Shown in pieces: positions 17,544-27,335 of a DNA stretch of 64,000 nucleotides. Position 1 is the first letter of the stretch; each line of letters opens with the position of its first letter. The position numbers and the translations under genes are program-made. The notes beneath the pieces are model-generated. The model saw nothing but the letters and a program-made list of their open reading frames with translations. It was not told the DNA's origin and searched no databases. The DNA comes from Acidobacteriota bacterium (GTDB lineage Bacteria > Acidobacteriota > Thermoanaerobaculia > Multivoradales > Multivoraceae), in the NCBI GenBank assembly GCA_029263415.1, contig JAJCXN010000037.1:124001-188000 (forward strand), written 5' to 3'.

Positions 17544-20500
17544 GTGAGCCAATCACAACCAGAGATTCCCGATCCCGTCGCTCAAGACGAGTCGAAGTAC
17601 GGCAACTTTCTGGAGACGGTCCTGCCGCGGTTCTCCTTGAATCGGCGAGTGACGATCCTGGTGCTCGTTGCGACTCTTGTGGTGCTTGGCGTGGTTGCCA
17701 CGATGGGCATCCCGATCGAGTTGATTCCAAACGGCTTCACGACACCGTTCTTGCGTGTGTCTGCGCCTTGGCAAGATGCGCCTCCCCAGGAAGTGCTGGA
17801 TAAGGTAGTCCTGCCTCTGGAAGAGGAACTGTCGACGGTCAGCGGGCTCTCGAACATGTTCTCGTTTGGTCGTTCGGGCTTCGGCCAGGTGTTTATGGCT
17901 TTCAAGCAAGGCACCGACATGGACGTAGCGTACCGAGAGGTGCGCGATCGTGTTGAGCGGGCCAAGGCAAGGTTGCCAGACGACCTGCAGCAGGTCTTTA
18001 TCCACAAAGATGATGACACCAGCATGCCGGTTGGCATGATCGGACTTGCGGTCGAGGAAGACACGATTGGTGTCTATGACTTGATCCAGAACGAGATCAT
18101 CCTGCCGCTCGAGCGGGTCGAGGGCGTTGCAACCGTGTCCGCGAACGGTTTGCAAGAGAAGGAAATCCTGATCGAGCTCGACCGAGAGCGGGTCGACGCG
18201 GCTGGTCTCAACATCTTTGAGATTGCTCAAGACCTCGCCCGCGACAACTTCTCAATGGCCAGCGGCAATATTCGTGCTGGCGATCGAAAGCTCCTGCTGC
18301 GTTCGGTAGCGCGTTACCGCCAAACCAGTTCGGTCGAGGAGGTGTTGGTAGCTCCTTCAGTACGGCTCGGTGATATCGCGAACATCAGCTACGCCGAGGC
18401 CGACAACGAATTCAGCGTTCGCGTGAACAGCCGGCCCGCCTACGCGATGATGGTGATGAAAGAGGGCGACGCCAACACTTTGGAAGTTGCCAGGCGTGTC
18501 AACGCGGTCACCAAGGAACTGCAGAAGAACCCGCGCTTGCAGTCGATGATGGTCGACATGATCATGGATCAGGGACTGATTATCAAAGAGTCCTTGTCAA
18601 CGCTGCTTTCGAGTGGTCGGGTCGGGGCGATGTTTGCTCTGGTTGTGCTGTTCTTCTTTCTGCGCCGAGTTCGCATGAGCGTGATTATTGCGCTCTCGAT
18701 TCCGCTGTCGATGGTGATCGCCTTGGTGGTGATGTACTTCGCGGGCGAGAGCCTCAACCTCATCTCGCTGTTGGGTCTAATGATCTCGGTAGGTCTTCTG
18801 GTGGACAACTCGGTCGTTGTAGCGGAGAACATCCATCGCCTCCACCGTTCTGGCGAGAGCATCAACGGGGGACCGATCAGTCGCCGAGAGGCGACGATTC
18901 GGGGCACCGGCGAGATCGCACTGGCTGTGACTACGGCAACGCTGACCACGATGATTGTCTTTTTGCCGGTGTCGCTGGTTGAAGGCATGGGCCAGTTCTT
19001 CTTGCTCAGGCTCGCGATTCCGATTGCTGTCTCGCTGTTCGGCTCGTTGTTCGTAGCGCTCACGGTTGTGCCGCTGGCGGTCTACCTCACGTTGGAACCA
19101 CGGAAATCCAGTCAGCGTCGTGATCGTGAGGCACAGCCCTCGGCTTCGAGCCGATTCTCTAGTGCCATTCAAGCCGTGTTGCGAGTTGGCTATGACAAGA
19201 CCTTCGGGATCGTCGGTCGCGCATACTCGAGCGCGTTGTCGTACTTCCTCAAACGACGTTTGGACCTCGTGTTGGGACTGATCGCGATCTTCTTCTTGAC
19301 CAGCGCGGTCTCCAAGGATCGGGTCGGGGTGGTGGCGATGTCGGAAGAGGATTCGAGCTTCATCGAAGTCGATTTGGATCTACCGAGAACCATGACGTTC
19401 GACGAGAGCCACCGTTACTTCTTGCGGGTCGAGAAGGCAGTCGAGAAGTTGTCGAAAGAATTCGACATGGAGTTCTACGTGATTGTGCACGGTCGCAATT
19501 GGGGCGAGATTCAAGGTGCTATCGCGGCTGGTAGTCCCCACAAACCCAAGCGGATTGTGGAGGAGCTGGTGGCGGTGCTGCCCGATCTTCCGGGTCTGGA
19601 GGTCCACCACGGCATGGCTTCTCAAGATGAGAAAGAGGACGCTCTCGACACCGAGGTGGTCTCCTTGTACGGCGAGGAGGCAGAACGCTTGGACGAAATC
19701 GCGAAGGTTCTCGAGGATCGACTCGAGACAATCCCAGGGGTGCTAGGGGTCAAACGCGCAGCCGAACGGGCGCCAAACGAGCTCGCCCTGATTCCTGATC
19801 GTGACCTGACGCAGCGCCAAGAAGTGAACCCGACCACGCTTGCCACCATGGTTGGCTACGCGCTGCGCGGACAACCGCTACCAAGGGTCTATCTCAACGG
19901 GCGCGACATTCCAGTGCGTGTGCGCTTCGAGGAGTCAGATCGATCGAGCCTTGCCGAGCTCGGAAACTTCTCAGTCCCAGGCGGTACCGGCGAGGCGATA
20001 CCGCTCACTAGCTTGGTTGATGTCGAACAGTTGCCGACACCAACCACCATCTTCCGGCGTAACAAGCAGACTGTACGCAGGATCACTGTCGAACTTGAGG
20101 ATGGCCAGGAAGAGCCGGCTCGGGAGAGCATCTACGCTTTGATGGCGGCAACGGACCTCCCTGAGGGTGTCAGTTTCGGCGCGCGGGTGGCCCGCGGTCG
20201 CCAGTCGGACGACGCCCGAAACATGGCGTTCGCTGCGATGCTTTCGATCATGTTCGTCTATTTGCTGATGGGCTTCTTGTTCGAGAGCTTCATGCTGCCG
20301 ATTTCGATCCTTGTGACCATTCCGCTGGCGAACCTGGGCGTTACCTGGATGCATCTGATCGCGGGTCGAGATATCGACTTCTTGGGTCTGGTGGGCCTGA
20401 TCATCCTGATTGGCGTTGTGGTCAACAACGGCATCGTCTTGGTCGACTACGTGAGGCGGTTGCGAGACCGTGGCCACGAACGCGCTGAGGCCCTGATCCT

Positions 20501-20804
20501 GGCCACCGAGCGTCGTTTCCGACCGATCATGATGACTGCGCTGACTACAATTTGCGGGATGATCCCTCTGACTCTCGGTACGCCGTCGAGCATGGGCATG
20601 AGCTACAAGAGCTTCGGGCTCACTCTGATTGGCGGCATGGTGACGTCGAGCTTCCTGACTCTGCTGGTGGTGCCAGTGTTCTACACCCTAGTGGAGGACG
20701 CTAGAGCTGCGGCAGCCCGAGTGGTGTCGAGTGCGTTCGGGCGCGGTGGCCGTGGTGACGGAGATGCTGAGCCGGTGACGGACGGCGAAGTCGCGACTTC
20801 ATAG
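17544..20804 (+). CDS. RND efflux permease, HAE1 family (second of a pair)
   Basis: 1086 residues from GTG 17544, chosen because AGGAG lies ten bases upstream; the frame is open from 17490 but that prefix is not family-like. The layout is standard: N-terminal helix, porter domain, helix 4 with VGLLVDNS (about residue 420), and the C-terminal half with VVNNGIVLVDYVRRLRDRG in helix 10. It is clearly a paralogue, not a duplicate, of the preceding permease. Pairs of unlike RND permeases with one adaptor are known to form mixed trimers (MdtBC, MuxBC), so a heteromeric pump is likely. The C-terminal tail is rich in Gly, Asp and Arg. Confidence 0.92.
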   Translation: MSQSQPEIPDPVAQDESKYGNFLETVLPRFSLNRRVTILVLVATLVVLGVVATMGIPIELIPNGFTTPFLRVSAPWQDAPPQEVLDKVVLPLEEELSTVSGLSNMFSFGRSGFGQVFMAFKQGTDMDVAYREVRDRVERAKARLPDDLQQVFIHKDDDTSMPVGMIGLAVEEDTIGVYDLIQNEIILPLERVEGVATVSANGLQEKEILIELDRERVDAAGLNIFEIAQDLARDNFSMASGNIRAGDRKLLLRSVARYRQTSSVEEVLVAPSVRLGDIANISYAEADNEFSVRVNSRPAYAMMVMKEGDANTLEVARRVNAVTKELQKNPRLQSMMVDMIMDQGLIIKESLSTLLSSGRVGAMFALVVLFFFLRRVRMSVIIALSIPLSMVIALVVMYFAGESLNLISLLGLMISVGLLVDNSVVVAENIHRLHRSGESINGGPISRREATIRGTGEIALAVTTATLTTMIVFLPVSLVEGMGQFFLLRLAIPIAVSLFGSLFVALTVVPLAVYLTLEPRKSSQRRDREAQPSASSRFSSAIQAVLRVGYDKTFGIVGRAYSSALSYFLKRRLDLVLGLIAIFFLTSAVSKDRVGVVAMSEEDSSFIEVDLDLPRTMTFDESHRYFLRVEKAVEKLSKEFDMEFYVIVHGRNWGEIQGAIAAGSPHKPKRIVEELVAVLPDLPGLEVHHGMASQDEKEDALDTEVVSLYGEEAERLDEIAKVLEDRLETIPGVLGVKRAAERAPNELALIPDRDLTQRQEVNPTTLATMVGYALRGQPLPRVYLNGRDIPVRVRFEESDRSSLAELGNFSVPGGTGEAIPLTSLVDVEQLPTPTTIFRRNKQTVRRITVELEDGQEEPARESIYALMAATDLPEGVSFGARVARGRQSDDARNMAFAAMLSIMFVYLLMGFLFESFMLPISILVTIPLANLGVTWMHLIAGRDIDFLGLVGLIILIGVVVNNGIVLVDYVRRLRDRGHERAEALILATERRFRPIMMTALTTICGMIPLTLGTPSSMGMSYKSFGLTLIGGMVTSSFLTLLVVPVFYTLVEDARAAAARVVSSAFGRGGRGDGDAEPVTDGEVATS

Positions 20805-21028
20805 GTCGTTTACGGCTAGTTGTCAGTTGAGCCGGTTGAGGGTCTCACTTCGGGCTGGACGGCTTTCGGGTTCCTTTGGGTCGGGGGTGGCTTCGGGTTG
20901 GGTGGCTGCGAGCCGCCAGCTCGCAGGACAGGCGTACGCACTGGCTGAGCGCGGGGCAGGAGCGGTGAGCACGGCTACAATCCGCGCTGCACATCAACTT
21001 CGCACTGCTACCCTCAGAGGAGCCTCCT

Positions 21029-22036
21029 ATGAAGATAGACGCTGGACTCGCCCCTGACCTCCACGCGGTACCCGCAAACGCCCAGGCCTTAGAAGCTGAG
21101 GGCTATGACGGTGTGCTAACGGCGGAGACGTCGCATAATCCGTTCCTGCCGCTGCTACTTGCTGCAGAGCACACTCAGCGAGTCGATTTGCTGACCTCGA
21201 TCGTGGTGGCGTTTGCTCGCTCGCCGATGTCGGTTGCAGCCATGGCGCACGACCTCAACGCCTACTCGAAAGGTCGCCTGGTGCTGGGGCTCGGGTCGCA
21301 GATCAAACCACACATCACCAAACGATTTTCTATGCCTTGGTCGAGCCCTGCCGCGCGAATGACCGAGTTCATCCAAGCGATGCGGGCGACCTGGGCGTGC
21401 TGGTACGAAAAGAAGCCGCTGTCATTTCGCGGTGAGTTCTACACTCATACGTTGATGACGCCAATGTTCACCCCTGAGAACATCGAGTTTGGCGCGCCGC
21501 GGGTGGTACTGGCCGCTGTGGGACCGTTGATGACGGAGGCTGCCGGAGAGGTCGCCGATGGCGTGATCGTCCATTCGTTCACTACTCGCAAGTATTTTGA
21601 TGCTGTGACCGTACCGGCGATCGAGCGGGGCTTGGCCCGCGGCGAGCGCGACCGAGCAGGGTTCGAAGTGTGCTACCCCGGATTCGTAGTTTGTGGAGAG
21701 ACCGAAGAACAGTTCGCCGAGTCGCGGCGAAAGGTGTGCAAGCAGATCGCGTTCTACGGCTCGACGCCCGCCTATCGGGCGGTGTTGGAGCAGCATGGTT
21801 GGGGCGAGCTGCAGACCGAACTCAATATCTTGTCCAAGCAGGGAGAATGGGATGCGATGGGAGAGCGCATCACCGATGAGATTCTTGGCGAATTCGCAAT
21901 CGTCGGCGAGCCCGACCAAGTGGGCTCGAAGTTGAAGGAACGGTGGGGTGGAACCGTGGACCGGCTTGCGACCCCTCTGTCGTTCCTTTCTGGCGAACGA
22001 AAGGCTGCACTGCTCGAGGAGCTAAGGGCCTCGTAG
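21029..22036 (+). CDS. LLM-class oxidoreductase, F420-dependent type (MSMEG_2256-like)
   Basis: 335 residues in the luciferase-like barrel fold. It begins MKIDAGL, with YDGVLTAETSHNPFLPL (about 28-44), LTSIVVAFARSPMSVA and LGLGSQIKPHI (about 89-99), features of the group often annotated as F420-dependent (TIGR03617, MSMEG_2256 family). Members reduce or oxidise small substrates with a deazaflavin or flavin. AGGAG lies just before ATG 21029. It is flanked by gaps of more than 200 bp on both sides, so it is probably monocistronic. Cofactor use depends on whether the host makes F420, which this window cannot show. Confidence 0.87.
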   Translation: MKIDAGLAPDLHAVPANAQALEAEGYDGVLTAETSHNPFLPLLLAAEHTQRVDLLTSIVVAFARSPMSVAAMAHDLNAYSKGRLVLGLGSQIKPHITKRFSMPWSSPAARMTEFIQAMRATWACWYEKKPLSFRGEFYTHTLMTPMFTPENIEFGAPRVVLAAVGPLMTEAAGEVADGVIVHSFTTRKYFDAVTVPAIERGLARGERDRAGFEVCYPGFVVCGETEEQFAESRRKVCKQIAFYGSTPAYRAVLEQHGWGELQTELNILSKQGEWDAMGERITDEILGEFAIVGEPDQVGSKLKERWGGTVDRLATPLSFLSGERKAALLEELRAS

Positions 22037-22160
22037 AAGCGGAGCTGTACTCGGGGTACTAGCTCAGTTAGCGAGCCAGTGCCGTACTCGGCGGCAGGCT
22101 TCGGGTCTGGTACTCTCTGCGCGTACTCATCGCGCTGGAGTCGTTTGTTTTCAGTCATTT

Positions 22161-22210
22161 ACGCGGGTCCACGCCGATCCACGCCGATCCACGCTGATCC
22201 CCGTTGATTC
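22161..22210. repeat. Five tandem copies of a 10-bp unit upstream of the Tad locus
   Basis: Units start at 22161, 22171, 22181, 22191 and 22201, with consensus ACGCCGATCC; the middle two are identical. The period equals about one helical turn. The array lies 140-190 bases before the first gene of the Tad pilus locus, in a 300-bp gap with no other feature I can support. Confidence 0.8.
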
Positions 22211-22349
22211 ACGACCCTCGGTCGGAGAGCGGGAGTCGGCGCGGACGATATTTGGTGGGCACGGGTCGTGATCGGGTGAGTGCTATGAGGTACTCGGTTC
22301 AGTTTTGGATGATCGCAATTTGAGCGATTCCAATGCTAGGAGACCAACG

Positions 22350-23663
22350 TTGTTGTCAGAGTTCTCGCCGCCCAATCGAATCAACCCCCGACGCAGTCAC
22401 GGCGTTGGGCGGCGCGTTCGCCATGGCCTGGCTTGCCGTCAAGGTGGCTTCGTCACACCGGTGGGCTGGTTCTACCTGATCCTGGTCTTGACTCTGGTGG
22501 TGGTAGTCGTTGGCGCGATCGCTTGGACAATCGCGAACGCCAACGTGATGATCGCGGAGCGGACGGCGGAACTCGCCGCCAATCGCGGAGCAATAGCTGG
22601 GTTGCAGCACTTGGTGGCAGGTGTGTTTCCGGGCACACCCTTCCTTGTGCTGACAGTCCCTGAACCGCAGAGGACTCGAGCGGTCACCGACCACATCAAC
22701 GCGGTCGCTGTGTCCAACGGGATTCTGCGCCAATACCTGGCTCCATTTCAGGCCGGTGATATCGAGGTGGTTCTGTCGATCGCCGCGGCCACGGTGACGG
22801 TGACTGCACGTACCGGTCGAAGCGGTCAATTTGTGCGGACAGCGTCGCGATCAGCGGCAGTGCGAGCTGCAAACGCGGTGGATCCTGGTCGAGTGCTCAA
22901 GCTGGTCGACGGATCCGCACGCAGTCTGGGGGTTTTGCCGCTGGCTGTGGAAGCGTCTGCCTTCTCGGGTCTTGCGGTACCAGTGAGCTCGAATGGAACC
23001 GCGGAGCGGTCCCTTCGGACTGGACCCGTCCAGATTGCCTTCGGCAGCAACGCGTTTCCGGTGGATGCTGCTGACCGCATCAGTAGCGGTGGGGGAGGTG
23101 AGATCTTGGTTGCGGCTGCTGAGTTTCTTGGCTTCGACGGAGTTGGCATACCCGGAGGCCAGGCACCGCCGGGCTTTGCTGTTGGCCAGCAGGTCTTGCT
23201 CTCGCATGTCGATAAAGCGGGGGCGCGCAGAACACCTACAGACTCGTTAACGGCTAGGAACGAAGGCGCGAAGGAGCAGGCACCGCACATGAGCCGTGAG
23301 CGTGAGATCACCGACGCGTTGCTGCAGTACTTAGAGGGGCGCGCTGTGATTGTGCCGCTGGTTGACGGAGACCGAGTGCAAGGCTTTGCGGTCGCGTCCA
23401 TTGTGCGCGGTCCAAGCGATGGTTTGGCTCTCGAACTCTTACCATCTGCGCTCTCGCCGCTGGCTCACTTTGACGCGCTCGGCGAGGCAGTGTCGCCGTT
23501 GCTGGCTCAGCGCAGTGGCCTAGCCATGGGATTGGCGATGAGCTTGACGATTCCTTCTTCGGACCAGCTCAGCGGGGATGAGCAAGGCCTGGAACAAGAG
23601 TGTTGCGGCCATGAATTCACTTACCAGCAGGCGATCTTGTCCCCTGTGGAGATTGCAGGATGA
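22350..23663 (+). CDS. TadG/TadE-like membrane protein, first gene of the Tad pilus locus
   Basis: 437 residues from TTG 22350, which has AGGAG (22338-22342) seven bases upstream; an earlier TTG at 22305 lacks one. A basic N-terminus is followed by QGGFVTPVGWF and one hydrophobic helix (about 37-60), then a long extracytoplasmic domain. That is the layout of TadG-like proteins, which resemble pseudopilins with large soluble domains. The Glu expected five residues after the cleavage glycine is missing, so processing by a prepilin peptidase is doubtful. The 3' end overlaps the TadZ gene by four bases (ATGA). Assignment rests on position and topology more than on motifs. Confidence 0.65.
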   Translation: MLSEFSPPNRINPRRSHGVGRRVRHGLACRQGGFVTPVGWFYLILVLTLVVVVVGAIAWTIANANVMIAERTAELAANRGAIAGLQHLVAGVFPGTPFLVLTVPEPQRTRAVTDHINAVAVSNGILRQYLAPFQAGDIEVVLSIAAATVTVTARTGRSGQFVRTASRSAAVRAANAVDPGRVLKLVDGSARSLGVLPLAVEASAFSGLAVPVSSNGTAERSLRTGPVQIAFGSNAFPVDAADRISSGGGGEILVAAAEFLGFDGVGIPGGQAPPGFAVGQQVLLSHVDKAGARRTPTDSLTARNEGAKEQAPHMSREREITDALLQYLEGRAVIVPLVDGDRVQGFAVASIVRGPSDGLALELLPSALSPLAHFDALGEAVSPLLAQRSGLAMGLAMSLTIPSSDQLSGDEQGLEQECCGHEFTYQQAILSPVEIAG

Positions 23664-24862
23664 ACAGCCGCCACCCCAGTGGACCTGACGCTCTTGAGAC
23701 TCCTGTCTTGGGGCCTGAAGGGGTTCTGGTCATTCACCCCAATCCGTCCGTCCGTGCAGCGTTGATTTCTAAGCTACGCGAGGTCAGCGAGAGACCGCTG
23801 TCCGTCTACGAAACCGATACCGTCGCGGACGGCCTCGGCCGCCTGGAGGGCCTTGATCCAAGCAAGGTGTTCCTCGATCTCTCGCACGATATCGAGCTCG
23901 CGCTCGAAGCATTGGCGGTCATGCGCGGGAAGGGCAGAACAGTGCTAGGGCTCTATGACCCCTTGCTTCGCGATACCGGCGATCGGGACCTATTCCGTCG
24001 AGCGGTGCGCGCCGGTGCCGACGACTTCCTGGCGCTGCCGGTCTCTGGCGAGGAGTTGTTCGATGCCCTGCGGGCGAATTCCGAGCATCAGAAGTGGGTG
24101 GAGGAGCCGGGGCGAATCTTGACGTTCTTTGGCGCCAAGGGCGGTGTCGGGACTACGACTGTCGCCGCCAATCTTGCATTGGTCTTGTCCGGTGGCGGCG
24201 ACTTCAAGGATGTAGCCTTGTGTGACGCGTCGCTACAGTTCGGCACCGCCGCGAGTGTCCTGGGCCTCGAAGCGGAGCGAGATCTCGGCGATCTGGTTCG
24301 CGATCTTGGGCGCGAAGACGCGCTCACCACTTACCTTGCGACTCACCCTGTGACCGGTTTGCGGGTTTTGGCCAGGCCTCGCTCGATCGAAGATGCGGAG
24401 GCGGTCGGCTCCGAGGATCTGAGCCGCGTCTTGCTGGCGCTACGCTCCCGCTATCAGTATGTGGTGGTCGACACGTCATCGGCTCTCGACCAAGTGACAC
24501 TCGCGGCGCTGGACCTGGCGGATCACGTGTTTGTCGTCCTTGAGGGCCTGACACCGGCAGTCAAAGCGACCGCGGATGCGCTTAAAGTCCTCGGACGTTT
24601 GGGATTCGACGAGGACCGTGTGTCACTGATCTTGAACCGTTCAGGCTCCTTCGACGGAGCACTAGGCCGACGCACGGTTGAACTCGAACTGGGTGGTGGT
24701 TTGTTTGCGGAACTGCCGCAAAACAAGGATGTCGTCCGGGCGGCAAACAATGGCGCGCCGTTGGTGATTAGCAAGCAGAAGAACCCATTCGCAGTGGCGG
24801 TCGGCGATCTGGCGGATCAGGTGATCGCCAAGGTTCCGAGCCGTCGCCGGGAGATGCGTTAG
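23660..24862 (+). CDS. tadZ: TadZ/CpaE-like pilus localisation ATPase
   Basis: 400 residues. The first 140 look like an atypical response-regulator domain (VLVIHPNPSVRAALI ... VFLDLS ... RAGADDFLALPVS). The rest is a MinD/ParA ATPase domain with the P-loop FFGAKGGVGTTT (156-167); the lysine usual before the final threonines is replaced, as in many TadZ/CpaE proteins. TadZ marks the cell pole and places the pilus machine. The gene overlaps its neighbours at both ends: ATGA with the TadG-like gene and TAGTG with tadA, so the three are translationally coupled. Confidence 0.88.
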   Translation: MNSRHPSGPDALETPVLGPEGVLVIHPNPSVRAALISKLREVSERPLSVYETDTVADGLGRLEGLDPSKVFLDLSHDIELALEALAVMRGKGRTVLGLYDPLLRDTGDRDLFRRAVRAGADDFLALPVSGEELFDALRANSEHQKWVEEPGRILTFFGAKGGVGTTTVAANLALVLSGGGDFKDVALCDASLQFGTAASVLGLEAERDLGDLVRDLGREDALTTYLATHPVTGLRVLARPRSIEDAEAVGSEDLSRVLLALRSRYQYVVVDTSSALDQVTLAALDLADHVFVVLEGLTPAVKATADALKVLGRLGFDEDRVSLILNRSGSFDGALGRRTVELELGGGLFAELPQNKDVVRAANNGAPLVISKQKNPFAVAVGDLADQVIAKVPSRRREMR

Positions 24863-26316
24863 TGACTGGAGTCCCAATGTCGGGCATGCCAGCGGATCCA
24901 GCGGCAGTGCACTCCAGTTTGACGATGGCGTTGCCCAGGGTTCAGGTCACCCGAGAGGCTAGTTTGCGCTCTATCCTTGGCTCCCAGCGCGGCGGCGTCT
25001 GCGAGCGTCTTGCTGAGATTCCAAAGAAGGCGGTAAGCGGTGCCGCGTCGCTCAGGCAAGTCGTATTCGAGCGGTTGCTTCGCGACCTGGAATCCGGTGG
25101 TGCTATGACGTTGCGGCAGCCGAAGCGAGCACGGGCGCGGATCAAACGCATCGTAGAGGACTCGCAGAAGCGTGGCTTGATCCCAGCGCTGCATGGCAGT
25201 GAGCGCCAGCAGCTCGAGGATGAACTGTACTCGGAGTTGCTGGGCTTTGGCCCACTCGATCGATTACTTGCGGATCCGGCTGTCTCAGACATTCTGGTCA
25301 ACGGCCCAGACTCGGTATGGGTGGACCGCTACGGCAAGCTCGAAGCAACGAACGTGCGGTTTGACAGCAACGAACACCTACTGCGTCTGGTGAGCCGTGT
25401 GGTCGCAGCTCACGGACGACACTTGGACGAAGCGTCTCCAATGGTCGACGTGCGCATGTCCGATGGGTCCCGGCTGCACGCTGTGATTCCTCCCTTGGTG
25501 CCGGCGACCACGGTGTCGATCCGTCGCATGAGGGCGGTGCGCTGGCAGCTCGAGGATCTGGTCGCTGTTGGCTCCATGAACCTCGCAATTGCTGACTTTC
25601 TAAGCAAGGCGGTAGCAGCCAGGTTCAACATCGTGATTTCTGGTGGCGCTGCTACTGGCAAGACCACCATGCTGAATGTACTGTCCAGTGCCATCCCCCG
25701 TCATGAGCGCATTGTCACCATCGAGGAGACTGCGGAACTCGACTTCGATCACCCCCACGTGGTCTCGCTCGAGGGGCGCTCAGCCAATATTGAGGGTCGT
25801 GGCGAGGTCAGTCTGCGCGAGTTACTCCGTGGCGCACTGCGCATGCGGGCGGATCGCATCGTGGTCGGCGAGGTGCGTGGTTCTGAGGTGTTCGACATGC
25901 TCCAGGCGATGAACACAGGCCACGCGGGTAGTTTGACGACGGTGCACGCCAACGGGCCGCAGGATGCTCTCAGGCGGCTCGAGAACCTGGTGCTGATGGG
26001 AGGCTTTGAGTTGCCCAGCGCCGCGATTCGAGAGCTATTGGGTGCCTCCTTTGACTTGGTGGTGCAGGTCAGTCGGTTTGCTGATGGCTCGCGACGGATC
26101 TCGAGCGTGCATCAGGTTGCCCTTTCCGGTGGGCACCTAGGCACCCAGGAACTCTTCCGCTACGAAGGTCGACTGAGGGGTAGTGATGGAGCAGGTGTTC
26201 AGTCTGCGACAATGGTGGGCGAACATGTTCAGCAGGAGCTTCCGGAAGATCTCCGGACTCGATTGGTGGCAGCCGGATTACTGGTTGAGGACCGAGGAAG
26301 GCTAGCAACAGAGTGA
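24862..26316 (+). CDS. tadA: TadA/CpaF-like secretion ATPase
   Basis: 484 residues starting at GTG 24862 inside the tadZ stop. An N-terminal helical domain is followed by the conserved VSDILVNGPDSVWVDRYGKL region, the Walker A ISGGAATGKTT (259-269), and the Asp/His boxes and Walker B (IVVGEVRGSE, then MNTGHAGSLTTVHAN). This hexameric motor powers both assembly and retraction of Tad pili at the cytoplasmic face. All catalytic elements seem intact. The first ATG in frame is at 24877, an alternative start. Confidence 0.94.
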   Translation: MTGVPMSGMPADPAAVHSSLTMALPRVQVTREASLRSILGSQRGGVCERLAEIPKKAVSGAASLRQVVFERLLRDLESGGAMTLRQPKRARARIKRIVEDSQKRGLIPALHGSERQQLEDELYSELLGFGPLDRLLADPAVSDILVNGPDSVWVDRYGKLEATNVRFDSNEHLLRLVSRVVAAHGRHLDEASPMVDVRMSDGSRLHAVIPPLVPATTVSIRRMRAVRWQLEDLVAVGSMNLAIADFLSKAVAARFNIVISGGAATGKTTMLNVLSSAIPRHERIVTIEETAELDFDHPHVVSLEGRSANIEGRGEVSLRELLRGALRMRADRIVVGEVRGSEVFDMLQAMNTGHAGSLTTVHANGPQDALRRLENLVLMGGFELPSAAIRELLGASFDLVVQVSRFADGSRRISSVHQVALSGGHLGTQELFRYEGRLRGSDGAGVQSATMVGEHVQQELPEDLRTRLVAAGLLVEDRGRLATE

Positions 26317-26449
26317 TCACGTCAGATCTTGCAGCGGGATGGTTCCGTTCTGCGGACAGTTGTGTGCCGTTTCGGTTGGCTCGTCGTGGAACAGAACGCG
26401 CGAGTTGTGCATCTCGTGGGCAGGGCCAGTCGATAGCAAAGGCAGATCA

Positions 26450-27334
26450 GTGACTGACCTCTTAGAGACGGCAATCTTTGTAGTGGCCTTGCTTGTGGTG
26501 CTGCTCGCGGTGAGCGATCTGTTCGCCGGCTGGTGGCGGGCTTTGAACAAATCTCGAGACCTCGAGCGGTTGCGGCCAATGGACGATGACGAGATAGAGG
26601 AGGCGCGTGATGGCCGTGCGGGCGCGGGGCTCAACTGGACTGTGGTGATCTGGACCGGGGTGGCGTTGATCTTGTCGCTGTTCGTCGGTTCAATCATCTT
26701 TAGTGTGTTTAGCGTCCCGGTCCTGGCAGTCCTGTCCGGCCTGCTGTCGGTCTACATACCGTGGACAGCGATTCGGCAGTTTAGACAGTGGCGTGCCCTG
26801 CGTTTCGAGCAAGATCTTGTGGACGCGGTTGACTTGATGGCTGCCGCTCTCGAGGCAGGCGAGAATACGAGTCAAGCGTTGGTCAGCGCCGCGGAGGGCT
26901 GCGAAGGCTCCGGGCGACGAGAGCTACGCGAGATTGCGCACCGGTTGGACTTGGGCATGAGTATTGAGCGCGCGCTGCAGCGTGTTCATCGCAAGTATCC
27001 AGTGGAAGGGGTGCGCCTGTTCGTTCAGAGTCTGATCGCTAAGTGGTACGCAGGTGGTGACCTAGCACCGGTCCTACGCGCCATCGCGCGGATCATGCGA
27101 GATCGCTTAAGCATTCGTTTGCGCACTCGCAGCGAACTTGCGGGTGCGCAGGCCTCGGCGCTGTTGTTGGCGCTGTTGCCGTACGTCCTGATCGTTGCTT
27201 TTGTGCTAGCTGCGCCGTTTTGGATCGACAGTATCGTCCAGCACCCGTCGGGCCCGGCGTTGCTGTTGTTTGGCGTGCTGCTGCAGCTGTTGGGGTTTGT
27301 CTGGTTGTGGCGTGTGATTCGAGTGGAGCTCTAG
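26450..27334 (+). CDS. tadB: TadB-like inner-membrane platform protein
   Basis: 294 residues from GTG 26450. A hydrophobic segment at the N-terminus, two more around residue 65-100, then the T2SS-F domain (QDLVDAVDLMAAALEAGENTSQAL, later YPVEGVRLFVQSL) and two C-terminal helices. TadB and TadC form the membrane platform on which TadA acts. An ATG at 26339 is in frame, but the 37 residues it adds are rich in Cys, Trp and Arg and look untranslated. Neither start has a strong ribosome site. The stop is separated from tadC by one base. Confidence 0.88.
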   Translation: MTDLLETAIFVVALLVVLLAVSDLFAGWWRALNKSRDLERLRPMDDDEIEEARDGRAGAGLNWTVVIWTGVALILSLFVGSIIFSVFSVPVLAVLSGLLSVYIPWTAIRQFRQWRALRFEQDLVDAVDLMAAALEAGENTSQALVSAAEGCEGSGRRELREIAHRLDLGMSIERALQRVHRKYPVEGVRLFVQSLIAKWYAGGDLAPVLRAIARIMRDRLSIRLRTRSELAGAQASALLLALLPYVLIVAFVLAAPFWIDSIVQHPSGPALLLFGVLLQLLGFVWLWRVIRVEL

Positions 27335-27335
27335 C

